A stretch of 64,000 nt of DNA from Ancylobacter polymorphus (GTDB taxonomy: Bacteria > Pseudomonadota > Alphaproteobacteria > Rhizobiales > Xanthobacteraceae). Positions within the stretch are counted from its first letter, which is position 1. Each line of letters starts with the position of its first letter. The stretch is taken from positions 62,001 to 126,000 of the forward strand of contig NZ_JAUSUI010000005.1 in the NCBI RefSeq assembly GCF_030813495.1. The letters run 5' to 3'. Under the pieces are notes generated by a model, which worked only from the letters and a program-made list of their open reading frames with translations, ran no database searches and was not told where the DNA came from. The translations under genes and the position numbers were made by a program. Positions 43,444 through 53,783 of this stretch are shown one piece after another.

Positions 43444-43609
43444 CCCGCAACCTCTGGCCGCCGGGTCGGTGGTGGTGGAATCCCGTCAAGCGAGATTCGG
43501 CTTTCCACAGGCGCTCCACAAGACAAAATAGGCTCCGCGCGATTCGCCCCGGACATCTGCCCGGTGCGGCGTTAGCTGTGGCGTCGACCCACCCGCACCC
43601 GGAACAGCC

Positions 43610-45094
43610 ATGCTCGATTCTCCGAACCGCCCACCGGCGGAGACCGATGCGTCCTATCGCACCGCCCCGCACAATATCGAGGCCGAGCAGGCGCTGCTGG
43701 GGGCGATCCTCGTCAACAACGAGGCCTTCTACCGCGTATCCGACTTTCTCGAGCCGCGGCACTTCTTCGAGCCGATCCATGTCGCCATCTTCGAGACGGC
43801 GTCCGCGCTGATCCGTGCCGGCAAGGTGGCGACGCCCGTCACGCTGAAGACCTTTCTGCCGGCCGATTTCGACGCCGGCGGACTGACGGCGCCGCAATAT
43901 CTCGCCCGCCTTGCGGCGGAAGCGACGACGATCATCAATGCCGAGGATTACGGGCGCACCATTTACGACCTCTCGGTACGGCGCGATCTCATCCAGATCG
44001 GCGAGGAGATCGTCAACGAGGCCTATGAGGCCCCGATCGACGCCACACCGCAGGAGCAGATCGAGGAAGCGGAGAAGCGGCTCTACGAGCTGGCTGAAAC
44101 CGGCCGCTACGATGGCGGTTTCATGCGCTTCAACGACGCGCTGAAGGAAGCCGTCGACATGGCGAGCCGCGCCTTCCAGCGCGACGGCCACCTCTCAGGC
44201 ACCGCCTCCGGCCTCGACGATCTCGACCAGATGATGGGCGGGCTGCAGCCCTCGGACCTCATCATCCTCGCCGGCCGTCCGGCGATGGGTAAGACCTCGC
44301 TCGCCACCAACATCGCCTTCAACGTCGCGGCGGCGTACACATCGGAGACACTGCCCGACGGCTCGATCCGCGCGGTGGATGGCGGCGTGGTCGGCTTCTT
44401 CTCGCTGGAAATGTCGGCGGAGCAGCTCGCCACCCGAATTCTCGCCGAACAGGCCGAGATCGCCTCCTACAAGATCCGACGCGGCGACATCTCCGAGCAC
44501 GAATTCGACAAGCTCGCCAGCTGCGCCCAGATGATGCAGACGATCCCGCTCTATATCGACGACACCGGCGGCATCTCCATCGCCCAGCTGCGTGCCCGCG
44601 CCCGGCGGCTGAAGCGCCAGCGCGGTCTCGATTTCATGGTGGTGGACTATCTCCAGCTGCTCACCGGCTCCTCCAAGAGCTCATCGCAGGGCCGCGTACA
44701 GGAGATCACCGAGATCACCACCGGCTTGAAGGCGCTGGCGAAGGAACTCGGCGTGCCGATCATGGCGCTCTCGCAGCTCTCGCGTCAGGTCGAGGCCCGC
44801 GACGACAAGCGTCCGCAATTGTCCGATCTTCGCGAATCCGGTTCGATCGAGCAGGATGCCGACGTGGTGATGTTCGTGTTCCGTGAGGAATACTACCTCA
44901 AGGGCCGCGAGCCGAAGGAAGGCACCGAGGAATGGTTCAAGTGGGACCAGGACATGAAGGCCGCCCAAGGCATCGCCGAAATCATCATCGGCAAGCAGCG
45001 CCACGGACCGACCGGCACGGTGAAGGTCTCGTTCGAGCCGCAGTTCACCCGCTTCTCCAATCTGGTGCAGTCGGACCGGCTGCCTGAGCCGTGA
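43610..45094 (+). CDS. dnaB: replicative DNA helicase
   Basis: 494 residues. Hexameric helicase of the replisome, loaded by DnaC-like or phage-type loaders and bound by DnaG. N-terminal domain with PHNIEAEQALLGAILVNNEAF, linker, and RecA-like domain with Walker A LAGRPAMGKTSLA, Walker B MVVDYLQLL and the DDKRPQLSDLRESGSIEQDAD motif. No intein or insertion, unlike many bacterial dnaB genes. ATG preceded by GGAA. Confidence 0.97.
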   Translation: MLDSPNRPPAETDASYRTAPHNIEAEQALLGAILVNNEAFYRVSDFLEPRHFFEPIHVAIFETASALIRAGKVATPVTLKTFLPADFDAGGLTAPQYLARLAAEATTIINAEDYGRTIYDLSVRRDLIQIGEEIVNEAYEAPIDATPQEQIEEAEKRLYELAETGRYDGGFMRFNDALKEAVDMASRAFQRDGHLSGTASGLDDLDQMMGGLQPSDLIILAGRPAMGKTSLATNIAFNVAAAYTSETLPDGSIRAVDGGVVGFFSLEMSAEQLATRILAEQAEIASYKIRRGDISEHEFDKLASCAQMMQTIPLYIDDTGGISIAQLRARARRLKRQRGLDFMVVDYLQLLTGSSKSSSQGRVQEITEITTGLKALAKELGVPIMALSQLSRQVEARDDKRPQLSDLRESGSIEQDADVVMFVFREEYYLKGREPKEGTEEWFKWDQDMKAAQGIAEIIIGKQRHGPTGTVKVSFEPQFTRFSNLVQSDRLPEP

Positions 45095-45103
45095 GAGCCC
45101 ATT

Positions 45104-46237
45104 GTGAGTTCTGATCCCCTCCCGCTCGCCGAGGCCGGCGGTCTTCTCACACTGGACCTCTCGGCCCTGGCGGCGAATTATCAGGAACTGGCGCGGCGCG
45201 TCGCGCCGGCCGCCTGCGCCGCCGTGGTCAAGGGCGACGGCTACGGCATCGGCCTCGCGGCGGCCGCCACCACGCTCTGGCACGCCGGCGCCCGCAGCTT
45301 CTTCGTCGCCCTGCTGAGCGAAGCCCGGCGCCTGCGCGCCCTTCTCCCCGACGCCGAGATCTTCGTTCTCAACGGCTTGTTTCCCGGTACCGAGGCTGCC
45401 TACCAGGAGAACGGGCTGCGGCCGGTGCTCGGCAGCATGGACGAGATTGGGAGCTGGCGCGATTTCTGCGACCGTATCGGCCAGGCACTGCCCGCCGCCA
45501 TCCATGTCGACACCGGCATGAACCGGCTGGGCCTGACCCCGGCCGAGGCGGTGAACGTGGCGGAGGGCCGGCACGAACTCGGCTTTCCGCTCGCCCTGCT
45601 GATGAGCCATCTTGCCTGTGCCGACGAGCCGGACCACCCGCTCAATGCGCGCCAGCTGGAGGACTTCCGCGCCATCGCCGCGCTGTTCCCGGGCGTGCGT
45701 GCCTCGCTGTCCAACTCTGCCGGGGCGCTCGGTGACCCCGCCTATCATTTCGATCTGGTCCGACCCGGCATCGCCGTCTATGGCGGGCGCCCACGGGCGG
45801 ATGTCGCGCCGCTGCGGCCGGTGGTGCGGCTCGAACTGCGTATCGCCCGCATCCGCCACGTGCATGAGGGTGAAACGGTCGGCTATGGCGGCGCCCACAC
45901 CGCCATCCGCCCTTCGCGCGTCGCCATTCTCTCCGCTGGCTATGCCGACGGCATCCCGCGTCTTGCGGGTGCATCCGACCTGCGCCCCGGAGCTGAGGCC
46001 GTGGTGGCTGGCCATCGCTGCCCGTTGATCGGCCGCATCTCGATGGACCTGCTCGCCGTCGACATCACCGAACTGCCCGAGGATGCGGTCCAGCTCGGCG
46101 ATTTCGCGACCCTGCTCGGTGACGGGCTCACGCTCGACAATCTGGCGCGCCACTCCCAGACCATCGACTACGAAATCCTCACCTCGCTCGGCCGCCGCTA
46201 CCACCGGCGAACCGTCCCCGCGGCTCAAGAGATTTGA
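45104..46237 (+). CDS. alr: alanine racemase
   Basis: 377 residues. PLP-dependent L-/D-alanine interconversion for peptidoglycan. The cofactor lysine is K43 in AAVVKGDGYGIG (family usually KADAYG), the substrate site is HVDTGMNRLGL, and the tyrosine-bearing ETVGYGG and C-terminal GRISMDLLAVDIT are present. It starts at GTG 9 bp after dnaB, so dnaB-alr are probably cotranscribed. Not an arginine or broad-specificity racemase by sequence. Confidence 0.94.
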   Translation: MSSDPLPLAEAGGLLTLDLSALAANYQELARRVAPAACAAVVKGDGYGIGLAAAATTLWHAGARSFFVALLSEARRLRALLPDAEIFVLNGLFPGTEAAYQENGLRPVLGSMDEIGSWRDFCDRIGQALPAAIHVDTGMNRLGLTPAEAVNVAEGRHELGFPLALLMSHLACADEPDHPLNARQLEDFRAIAALFPGVRASLSNSAGALGDPAYHFDLVRPGIAVYGGRPRADVAPLRPVVRLELRIARIRHVHEGETVGYGGAHTAIRPSRVAILSAGYADGIPRLAGASDLRPGAEAVVAGHRCPLIGRISMDLLAVDITELPEDAVQLGDFATLLGDGLTLDNLARHSQTIDYEILTSLGRRYHRRTVPAAQEI

Positions 46238-46295
46238 TCCCGGTTTGTTCCCGCGCTAGAAGCGCGGGACACTCTCAGTGCGGGACCCCTTCTCC

Positions 46296-47717
46296 ATGGC
46301 CAAGCGCAGCACCAGCTTTCTCTGCCAGATCTGTGGCGCCGTACATGCGCGCTGGCAGGGCCGGTGCGATGCCTGCGGCGCGTGGAACTCGATCGCCGAG
46401 GAAACCACGGCGGCCGACACGATGCCCGCCACGCTGCGCGGCGGACGGCGCGGCCGGCTGATTGCGCTGGAAAGCCTCACCGGCACCTCGGAAGACGCGC
46501 CCCGCGTGCAGGTCGGCATTTCCGAACTCGACCGCGTGGCTGGCGGCGGCATCGTGCCCGGCTCGGTGCTGCTGATCGGCGGCGATCCCGGCATCGGCAA
46601 GTCGACCCTGCTGATCCAGGCCTCGGCGAAGCTCGCGAGCGCCGGGCATCGCATCATCTATGTCTCCGGTGAAGAAGCCGTCGCCCAGGTGCGCCTGCGC
46701 GCGGAGCGGCTCGGCCTCTCCGGCGCGCCGGTGGAACTCGCCGCCGAGACCAATGTCGAGGATATCGTCGCCACCCTCTCGGAAGGCCGCCGGCCCGCAC
46801 TGGTGGTGATCGATTCGATCCAGACCATGTGGACCGACACGGTGGAGTCCGCGCCCGGCACGGTGACACAGGTGCGCTCCTCGGCGCAGATCCTTATCCG
46901 CTACGCCAAGCGCGCCGGCGCCGCCGTCATTTTGGTCGGCCATGTGACCAAAGACGGCCAGATCGCCGGCCCGCGCGTGGTCGAGCATATGGTCGACGCC
47001 GTGCTCTCCTTCGAGGGCGACGGCGCCCATCATTTCCGCATCCTGCGCGCGCAGAAGAACCGCTTTGGGCCGACCGACGAGATCGGCGTGTTCGAGATGA
47101 CGGGCCTCGGCCTCGCGGAAGTGGCCAACCCGTCCGCCCTGTTCCTGTCGAACCGCGACAGCGGCGCGCCCGGTACGGCGGTCTATGCGGGCATGGAGGG
47201 CACGCGGCCGGTGCTGGTGGAAATCCAGGCGCTTGTCGTGCCGACCAGCCTCGGCACGCCGCGCCGGGCCGTGGTCGGCTGGGACCCCAGCCGCCTGTCC
47301 ATGGTGCTCGCCGTGCTGGAAGCGCGCTGCGGCATCAAGCTCGGTGCGCATGATGTGCATCTCAACGTCGCGGGCGGTTTCCGCATCAGCGAGCCGGCGG
47401 CGGATGTGGCCGTGGCGGCGGCGCTCATCTCGTCGCTTTCCGGTGCGGTGCTGCCGCCCGATGGCGTCTATTTCGGCGAGGTCAGCCTCACCGGTGCGGT
47501 GCGCGCCGTGCCGCATGCGGTGGCGCGGCTCAAAGAGGCGGCGAAGCTCGGCTTCACCCGCGCCGTGGCGCCGGCGGCCAAGGGAACGGCAGCCAACGGA
47601 CGCGACGCCGGCGAGGCGCCGCTGGCGGTCGATGCCATCAGCTCTCTTGGGGATATCGTCGCCACCATCGCGGCCAAGGGATCGCGCCGCAGCAGCGACA
47701 AGGCGCAAGAGGGATGA
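46296..47717 (+). CDS. radA: DNA repair protein RadA
   Basis: 473 residues. A RecA-like branch-migration helicase in recombination. The N-terminal zinc finger C-x2-C-x10-C-x2-C (CQICGAVHARWQGRCDACGAW), Walker A GGDPGIGKSTLL, the RadA-specific KNRFG motif (QKNRFGPTDEIGVFEM) and a C-terminal Lon-protease-like domain are all present. A GTG at 46278 would add six residues; the ATG at 46296 is preferred because it begins the usual MAKRST. Confidence 0.97.
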   Translation: MAKRSTSFLCQICGAVHARWQGRCDACGAWNSIAEETTAADTMPATLRGGRRGRLIALESLTGTSEDAPRVQVGISELDRVAGGGIVPGSVLLIGGDPGIGKSTLLIQASAKLASAGHRIIYVSGEEAVAQVRLRAERLGLSGAPVELAAETNVEDIVATLSEGRRPALVVIDSIQTMWTDTVESAPGTVTQVRSSAQILIRYAKRAGAAVILVGHVTKDGQIAGPRVVEHMVDAVLSFEGDGAHHFRILRAQKNRFGPTDEIGVFEMTGLGLAEVANPSALFLSNRDSGAPGTAVYAGMEGTRPVLVEIQALVVPTSLGTPRRAVVGWDPSRLSMVLAVLEARCGIKLGAHDVHLNVAGGFRISEPAADVAVAAALISSLSGAVLPPDGVYFGEVSLTGAVRAVPHAVARLKEAAKLGFTRAVAPAAKGTAANGRDAGEAPLAVDAISSLGDIVATIAAKGSRRSSDKAQEG

Positions 47718-47824
47718 CGCGCGAGCCTCACCGCGCTATACCTCGCGCGGCCCGCTGCGGGGCCGGATCAGTCCAGATTCGCTGCGCTTTCGCGTGAAGC
47801 CAGCCCCACCACGGTGAGATCGTC

Positions 47825-48424
47825 TTGACGCTCCTCGACATCATCCTGATCGCCGTGATGGTCGTATCCGGCCTGCTCGCCATGGTGCGCGGCTTTGTGC
47901 GTGAGGTCTTCGCCATCGTCTCGTGGGTGGCCGCCGCGCTGGTGACGCTCTATGCCTATCCGCACGCTTTGCCCTTCGCCAAGCAGTACATCAGCAACGA
48001 CACCTTCGCGATGGCGGCGACTGTCGGTTCGCTGTTCATCATTACCCTGTTGATCGTCTCGATCATCACGGTGCGGATTTCCGACCTCGTGCTCGACAGC
48101 CGCATCGGCGCGCTCGACCGCACGCTCGGTTTCCTGTTCGGCCTGGCCCGCGGCTTCCTCATCATGGTTGTGGCGTTCCTGTTCTTCAACTGGCTGGTCC
48201 AGAACGAGCAGGGCCAGCCCGAGTGGATTCGCGACGCGCGGACCAAGCTGGTCTTGCAAAGTGCGGGTGACTGGCTCATCTCCATCCTGCCGGAAGACCC
48301 CGAGAGCCTCATCCGTGAGATGCGCAGCTCGAAGGACGCCGAGCCGACCGAACCGCCGCCCGAGCCCGTCGCACCGGGCAGCGCGCCGGCCACGCCGAGC
48401 CCGGTGACGCCGTCGGCGCCTTAA
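47825..48424 (+). CDS. CvpA-family membrane protein
   Basis: 199 residues, three or four N-terminal transmembrane helices (TLLDIILIAVMVVSGLLAMV onward) and a Pro/Ala-rich cytoplasmic tail after about 165. CvpA in E. coli is needed for colicin V production and precedes purF, as here. It starts at TTG with GGTGAG 6 bases upstream; no ATG option exists close by. 97 bp before purF. Confidence 0.9.
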   Translation: MTLLDIILIAVMVVSGLLAMVRGFVREVFAIVSWVAAALVTLYAYPHALPFAKQYISNDTFAMAATVGSLFIITLLIVSIITVRISDLVLDSRIGALDRTLGFLFGLARGFLIMVVAFLFFNWLVQNEQGQPEWIRDARTKLVLQSAGDWLISILPEDPESLIREMRSSKDAEPTEPPPEPVAPGSAPATPSPVTPSAP

Positions 48425-48521
48425 TTCGACCGTGCCCGTGCGCCAAGCGTCCCGGGCACAGTTGCTTTTGAGCAGAGTGGAGCGGGCGCAGCCTTGACCT
48501 GCGCCGAGGAGCGAAGACCCT

Positions 48522-50021
48522 ATGGCCGATCTGATGGGTGATCACGTGGCGTCGAAATCGGCGCAGCCGGACGATTTCTACGACGACTACGGGGACACGC
48601 TGCGCGAGGAGTGCGGCGTGTTCGGCATTTACGGCCACCCCGATGCTGCGGCTATCACCGCCCTCGGCCTGCATGCACTGCAGCATCGCGGCCAGGAAGC
48701 GGCTGGCATAACCACTTATGACGGAAGGCGTTTTCACTCCGAGCGGCGTCTTGGCCTGGTGAGCGATGCCTTCTCCGACGGCGAGGCGATCAAGCGCCTG
48801 CCGGGTCATATCGCGGTCGGCCATGTGCGCTATTCGACCACAGGCGAAACCATCCTCCGCAACGTTCAGCCGCTCTTCGCCGAACTCGATGGCGGCGGCT
48901 TCGCCATTGCCCATAATGGCAATCTGACCAACGGCCTCACCCTGCGCCGCCAGCTCATCCGCGACGGCGCGATCTGCCAGTCGACCTCCGATACCGAGGT
49001 GATGCTCCACCTCGTCGCCCGCTCCAAGCGCGCGCGCTTCACTGAACGTTTCATCGATGCGCTGCGTTCGCTCGAAGGCGCCTATGCCTTTGTCGGCCTC
49101 ACCAACAAGAAGCTGGTCGGCGCCCGCGACCCTCTCGGCATTCGCCCGCTGGTGCTTGGCGAGCTCGACGGCCACCCGATCCTGACCTCCGAGACCTGCG
49201 CCCTCGACATAATTGGTGCGCGTCACGTGCGGGACATCGAGCCCGGTGAGGTGATCGTCTTCTCCTCCGACAAGGTGGAGACGCTGCGCCCGTTCGGCAG
49301 CGTGCCGCCGCGACCGTGCATCTTCGAGTACATCTATTTCGCCCGCCCGGACTCGGTGGTCGGCGGCCGCTCGGTCTATCAGGTCCGCAAGACCATGGGC
49401 ATGCAGCTCGCGGCTGAAGCGCCGGCCGACGCTGATCTCGTGGTGCCGGTGCCGGATTCCGGTGTGCCGGCGGCGATCGGCTATTCGCAGGCCTCTGGCC
49501 TGCCCTATGAGCTCGGCATCATCCGCAATCACTATGTCGGGCGCACCTTCATTCAGCCGACCCAGTCGGTACGCGACCAGGGCGTGCGGATGAAGCACTC
49601 GGCCAACCGCGCCGTCGTCGAGGGCAAGCGCATCGTGCTGATCGACGATAGTCTCGTGCGCGGCACCACTTCGGTGAAGATCGTTCGCATGATGCGCGAA
49701 GCCGGTGCCCGCGAGGTGCATTTCCGCATTTCCTCGCCGCCCATCACCCATCCCGACTATTACGGCATCGACACGCCCGACCGTGACAAGTTGCTGGCGG
49801 CGACGCATGACCTCGAAGGCATGCGCCGCTATATCGGGGCCGACAGCCTCGCCTTCCTTTCCATCGACGGCATCTACAAGTCGATGGGCTATGAGGGCCG
49901 CGACCCGCTCCGCCCGCAATTCACCGACCATTGCTTCACCGGCGAATACCCCACCCCGCTGTCGGATCGCGACGGCGAAGTGTCGCCGCGCCAGCTCTCG
50001 CTGCTGGCTGAGGCGAGCTGA
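48522..50021 (+). CDS. purF: amidophosphoribosyltransferase
   Basis: 499 residues. First committed step of purine synthesis: PRPP and glutamine to phosphoribosylamine. The nucleophile is C31 in LREECGVFGIYG, so a 30-residue propeptide is removed in maturation, as in Bacillus-type enzymes. PRPP motif VLIDDSLVRGTTSVKI and PRTase region are intact. GAGGAG lies about 10 bases before the ATG. It is followed by the VOC-protein gene, 5 bp after the stop, so they are coexpressed. Confidence 0.97.
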   Translation: MADLMGDHVASKSAQPDDFYDDYGDTLREECGVFGIYGHPDAAAITALGLHALQHRGQEAAGITTYDGRRFHSERRLGLVSDAFSDGEAIKRLPGHIAVGHVRYSTTGETILRNVQPLFAELDGGGFAIAHNGNLTNGLTLRRQLIRDGAICQSTSDTEVMLHLVARSKRARFTERFIDALRSLEGAYAFVGLTNKKLVGARDPLGIRPLVLGELDGHPILTSETCALDIIGARHVRDIEPGEVIVFSSDKVETLRPFGSVPPRPCIFEYIYFARPDSVVGGRSVYQVRKTMGMQLAAEAPADADLVVPVPDSGVPAAIGYSQASGLPYELGIIRNHYVGRTFIQPTQSVRDQGVRMKHSANRAVVEGKRIVLIDDSLVRGTTSVKIVRMMREAGAREVHFRISSPPITHPDYYGIDTPDRDKLLAATHDLEGMRRYIGADSLAFLSIDGIYKSMGYEGRDPLRPQFTDHCFTGEYPTPLSDRDGEVSPRQLSLLAEAS

Positions 50022-50026
50022 GCGGC

Positions 50027-50443
50027 ATGGTCGAGCTGCGCGAGTGGCATCGCGGCCGGCTGATTGACCACATCTCACTGGTCGTCGCCGATTATGAGGC
50101 CTGCCGCCGCTTCTATGCGGCGGTGCTTGCCGTGCTCGATGTGCCGCTCGTGGAAGGCGATGGCTATTTCTTCGCCGACGAGCTCTTCGTCTCGCCCGGC
50201 GTGCCGACCACCGGACGCGCGCATATCGCCTTCCAGGCGGGCGACGAGGAGACGGTGCGCCGCTTCCACGCCGCCGCCCTCGCCCATGGCGGCCGGGACA
50301 AAGGACCACCGGGGCTGCGTGACTATCACCCCGGCTACTACGCCGCCTTCGTGCTTGATCCCGAAGGCAATAACATTGAAGCGGTCTTCCACGGCCCGAC
50401 CCGGCGTTCTGCGCCGTCCGTGGTCATGACCGACGACAAATGA
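50027..50443 (+). CDS. VOC-family (glyoxalase/bleomycin-resistance-like) protein
   Basis: 138 residues, one VOC domain. Metal ligands of the fold are suggested by LIDHISL (H15), RAHIAFQ and EAVFHG (Glu). Members are lyases, dioxygenases or resistance proteins, so no activity can be assigned. It starts 5 bp after purF, and its stop overlaps a possible start of the SDR gene, so the trio is one transcript. Confidence 0.85.
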   Translation: MVELREWHRGRLIDHISLVVADYEACRRFYAAVLAVLDVPLVEGDGYFFADELFVSPGVPTTGRAHIAFQAGDEETVRRFHAAALAHGGRDKGPPGLRDYHPGYYAAFVLDPEGNNIEAVFHGPTRRSAPSVVMTDDK

Positions 50444-50460
50444 ACCTTCAAGGAAACGCC

Positions 50461-51231
50461 ATGTCCGACCTTCCTGCGGCCGAAGCTGCCCTGCGCCCGC
50501 TCGATGGCCGCATCGCCCTCGTCACCGGCGCCACACGCGGCATCGGCCGGGCGACCGCCCTCGCTCTTGCCGCCGCCGGTGCGCATGTCGTGGCGGTGGG
50601 TCGGACCAGCGGTGCGCTGGAGGAGCTCGACGACGCGATCATCGCAGCGGGCTCGACGGCAACGCTGGTGCCGCTCGACATCAAGGACGGCGAGGGTATC
50701 GACCGGCTCGGCGGCGCCCTTTACGAGCGTTTCGGTCGACTCGACATTTTCGTCGGCAATGCCGGCGTGCTGGGCCCGATGACCCCGTTGGCGCAGATCG
50801 AGCCGAAGGAGTGGAACGACACGCTTGCGGTGAACCTCACCGCAAACTGGCGCCTTATCCGCTCGCTCGATCCGCTCCTGCGGCTCTCAACGGCCGGACG
50901 CGCTGTCCTCGTGTCGTCCGGCGCCGCTCACAAGGCCCGGCCGTTCTGGGGCGCCTACGCCGTCACCAAGGCGGCTGTGGAGGTGCTTGCGCGCACATGG
51001 GCGGCCGAGGTCGAGAACATTTCCAGCCTCAGGGTGAACCTCATAAATCCCGGTCCGATCCGCACCCGGATGCGTGCCAAGGCCTTCCCGAGCGAAGATC
51101 CGGACACGCTGCCGAGCCCGGAAGAGCTGGCGCAGGCTATCCTCGCGCTATGCCTGCCGAGTGTCGAGGTAACGGGTCAGCTCTATGATTTTCCGACGTG
51201 CGGCTTTAAAGGTTTCCTGATACCCTCCTGA
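50461..51231 (+). CDS. short-chain dehydrogenase/reductase
   Basis: 256 residues. NAD(P)-binding TGATRGIGRATALAL, structural NAG motif (GNAGVLGPM) and the catalytic Ser-Tyr-Lys region VLVSSGAAHKARPFWGAYAVTKAAVE are complete. Start is the ATG preceded by AAGGA; an ATG at 50440 that overlaps the VOC stop has no ribosome-binding site. Substrate unknown. Conserved behind purF in several Rhizobiales (recollection, not checked). Confidence 0.92.
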   Translation: MSDLPAAEAALRPLDGRIALVTGATRGIGRATALALAAAGAHVVAVGRTSGALEELDDAIIAAGSTATLVPLDIKDGEGIDRLGGALYERFGRLDIFVGNAGVLGPMTPLAQIEPKEWNDTLAVNLTANWRLIRSLDPLLRLSTAGRAVLVSSGAAHKARPFWGAYAVTKAAVEVLARTWAAEVENISSLRVNLINPGPIRTRMRAKAFPSEDPDTLPSPEELAQAILALCLPSVEVTGQLYDFPTCGFKGFLIPS

Positions 51232-51258
51232 GCGGACGAACGGTTGAGGGGCTGAGTT

Positions 51259-52425
51259 TTGGAGATTTTGATCGGCACCAACCATCTTGCGCTGATGGCG
51301 GGTTCCGAGTTGATATGTCTGGAATTTGCCCATTATTTCCGCAGCTTGGGACATCGCGTCACGCTGTTCGCCAATGTCGCGGCGGACCCGATGGCGGGCC
51401 TGTTCAAGTCGCTGCTCGGACTGGAAATCGTCACCGACCCAAGGGCGATTGCGCCTTTTTCCTATGATGTCGTCTATCTCCAGCATCATGTCGCAGGGTT
51501 GTTCGACTACCGTCTGGACTCCGCTTCGCGCGAGCGCACGGCGTTTGTGTTCGGCAAATTGGGACGCCGAACGTTCATGGAAAGCGGCGGCTGGCGGTTT
51601 GATCGCCAGCTGGCCGACGCCTATATGGCGAATTCCGAGGAAACCGCGCAAAGACTCGCCGAGCTTGAGCTAACCGCGCCCGTTTCCGTTTTCTACAACG
51701 CCGCCCCGTCGGCTTATTTCCGGCAACCTCCCGAAGCCTCGCGAAAGCTGGGGAGGATCACGGTCATCACCAACCACCTCGATCCTGCTCTGGCCGCCGC
51801 GCTGGACCAACTCTCGCTCGACATCAAGGTCGAGCGCATCGGGCTTCAATTCCGCCAAAGGCTGGTGAGCCCCGAACTGATCGGCCGTTCCGACCTCGTC
51901 ATCAGCATCGGCAAGACGATCCCCTACGCGCTTGCCGCGCACGTGCCCGTCTATATCTACGACCATTTCGGCGGCCCGGGCTATCTCACGGCCGACAACT
52001 TCGCCCTGACAGCGCGATTCAACTTTACCGGCCGCTGCTGCGAGCGGCGGCTGGATCCGGGTGAAATCGCCCGCGAGATCACCGCAGGCTATGCAACCGC
52101 GGATGCGTTCGCCCGGGCACTGGGCGATTCAGTGCTCGAGCGTTACCGGCTGGAGCCCCATCTCGACGCCATGCTCGCCGTGCCGCCCTCCCACAACGCC
52201 GCACGTGCGGAAAAGCTGGCGCGCGACCCCATGATCGCGCAGGAGCGCCTTCTGGCCGCTGATCTGCGCGAGCACTGGCGCAACGCGCAGAACCAGCAGC
52301 GGCAGGGACTAAGGTTCAGACACTCCGTGCGCCGCTGGCTTGCCGCCAGCCGCCGCTGGACACGCCACGCCGCCCGCAAAGGGCTGCATGAACTGAGCAA
52401 ACTGCCTCAGTCCTTCTCGGCGTAG
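51259..52425 (+). CDS. glycosyltransferase-like protein of unknown specificity
   Basis: About 388 residues. The N-terminus ([36 protein letters not shown]) looks like a GT-B lobe, and [23 protein letters not shown] in the second half resembles a sugar-nucleotide-binding loop, but no E-x7-E motif is visible. It starts at TTG with GAGGGG 7 bases before. The C-terminal 60 residues are Arg/His rich. Its last 19 bp overlap the 3' end of der on the other strand. The 5' part is AT-richer than its neighbours, so recent acquisition is possible. Confidence 0.6.
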   Translation: MEILIGTNHLALMAGSELICLEFAHYFRSLGHRVTLFANVAADPMAGLFKSLLGLEIVTDPRAIAPFSYDVVYLQHHVAGLFDYRLDSASRERTAFVFGKLGRRTFMESGGWRFDRQLADAYMANSEETAQRLAELELTAPVSVFYNAAPSAYFRQPPEASRKLGRITVITNHLDPALAAALDQLSLDIKVERIGLQFRQRLVSPELIGRSDLVISIGKTIPYALAAHVPVYIYDHFGGPGYLTADNFALTARFNFTGRCCERRLDPGEIAREITAGYATADAFARALGDSVLERYRLEPHLDAMLAVPPSHNAARAEKLARDPMIAQERLLAADLREHWRNAQNQQRQGLRFRHSVRRWLAASRRWTRHAARKGLHELSKLPQSFSA

Positions 52426-53753
52426 GGATTGTCCTTTTCGCGCAGCGTCAGGCGTATCGGAACGCCGGGAAGGTCAAAGGTGGTGCGCAGATTGTTGACG
52501 AGATAGCGCACATAGCTTTCCGGCAGCGCATCGGCGCGCGAGCAGAACAGCACGAAGCTCGGGGGACGCGCCTTGGGCTGGGTGATGTAGCGCAGCTTGA
52601 TGCGACGCCCCGACACGGCCGGTGGCGGGTGCTGGTCGGTGGTCTCGATCAGCCAGCGGTTCAGCGGATTGGTGGAGACGCGGCGGTTCCACACCTCATG
52701 CGTCTGCTGCACCGCCCGCACGAGGCGGTCGAGCCCTTCTCCGGTGAGACCCGAGACCAGCACCACCGGGGCGCCCTTCACCTGCGGCAGCCGATCATCG
52801 GCCTCCTGGCGCATGCGGGTGACGAAGCCCTGCTGATCCTTCACCAGATCGGATTTCGAGATCGCCAGCACCACAGCCCGCCCCTCGCGCTCGACGAGGT
52901 CGGCGATGCGCACATCCTGCTCCTCAAAGGGATGGGTGGCGTCCATCAGCACGATGACGACTTCGGCGAAGCGCGCGGCACGCAACCCGTCGGCGACTGA
53001 CAGTTTTTCCAGCTTGTCGTCAATGCGCGCCCGCTTGCGCATGCCGGCCGTATCGAAGACGCGCAGTTCCACGCCGTGGCGTTCCACATCCACGGCGATG
53101 GAGTCGCGTGTGATGCCGGCTTCAGGCCCGGTCAGCAGCCGGTCTTCGCCCAACAGGGCGTTGATGAGAGTCGATTTGCCCGCATTCGGCCGCCCGAGAA
53201 CGGCGACGCGTATGCGTCGCCCGGCCTCCGGGTCGATCCCTTCGTCCTCGTCCTCTTCATCCGGCAGGCAAAGCGCCAGCGCACGAAGCAGGTCGGCCAT
53301 GCCATCGCCATGCTCGGCGGAAAGCTCCACCGGCTCGCCGAGCCCGAGGGAGTAGGCATCGAGCGTGCCGCTTTCAGATCCCTTGGCTTCAGCCTTGTTG
53401 GCGACGAGGATGGTGTGCTTGCCGGAACGCCGCGCCAATTCGCCAAACGCTCGGTCACTCGGTGTGACGCCGGCCTTGGCGTCGATCAGGAACAGCAGCA
53501 CATCGGCATCGGCGATGGCGGCTTCCGTCTGGGCGCGCATACGGCCTTCGAGCGATTCCGCCTTGGCCTCCTCCAGCCCCGCCGTGTCGATGACACGGAA
53601 GGAGAGATGGCCGAGCCGCGCATCCCCCTCGCGCCGGTCGCGGGTGACGCCCGGGCGATCATCGACCAGCGCAAGGCGCTTGCCGACCAGACGATTGAAC
53701 AGCGTCGACTTGCCGACATTCGGCCGGCCGACAATCGCGACGGTCATCGTCAT
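52407..53753 (-). CDS. der: ribosome biogenesis GTPase Der (EngA)
   Basis: 448 residues with two GTPase domains in tandem and a KH-like C-terminal domain ([20 protein letters not shown]). G1 motifs are [12 protein letters not shown] and [12 protein letters not shown]. The G4 motifs are unusual: NKAE in domain 1 and SKSD in domain 2, where NKxD is standard in E. coli. Assists 50S assembly. First ATG of MTMTV used; GGAGG lies 12 bases before. Its end overlaps the glycosyltransferase-like gene. Confidence 0.96.
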   Translation of the reverse strand: MTMTVAIVGRPNVGKSTLFNRLVGKRLALVDDRPGVTRDRREGDARLGHLSFRVIDTAGLEEAKAESLEGRMRAQTEAAIADADVLLFLIDAKAGVTPSDRAFGELARRSGKHTILVANKAEAKGSESGTLDAYSLGLGEPVELSAEHGDGMADLLRALALCLPDEEDEDEGIDPEAGRRIRVAVLGRPNAGKSTLINALLGEDRLLTGPEAGITRDSIAVDVERHGVELRVFDTAGMRKRARIDDKLEKLSVADGLRAARFAEVVIVLMDATHPFEEQDVRIADLVEREGRAVVLAISKSDLVKDQQGFVTRMRQEADDRLPQVKGAPVVLVSGLTGEGLDRLVRAVQQTHEVWNRRVSTNPLNRWLIETTDQHPPPAVSGRRIKLRYITQPKARPPSFVLFCSRADALPESYVRYLVNNLRTTFDLPGVPIRLTLREKDNPYAEKD

Positions 53754-53783
53754 TGGAAAAAGGGGCCTCCGCGCCCGTCAGCT

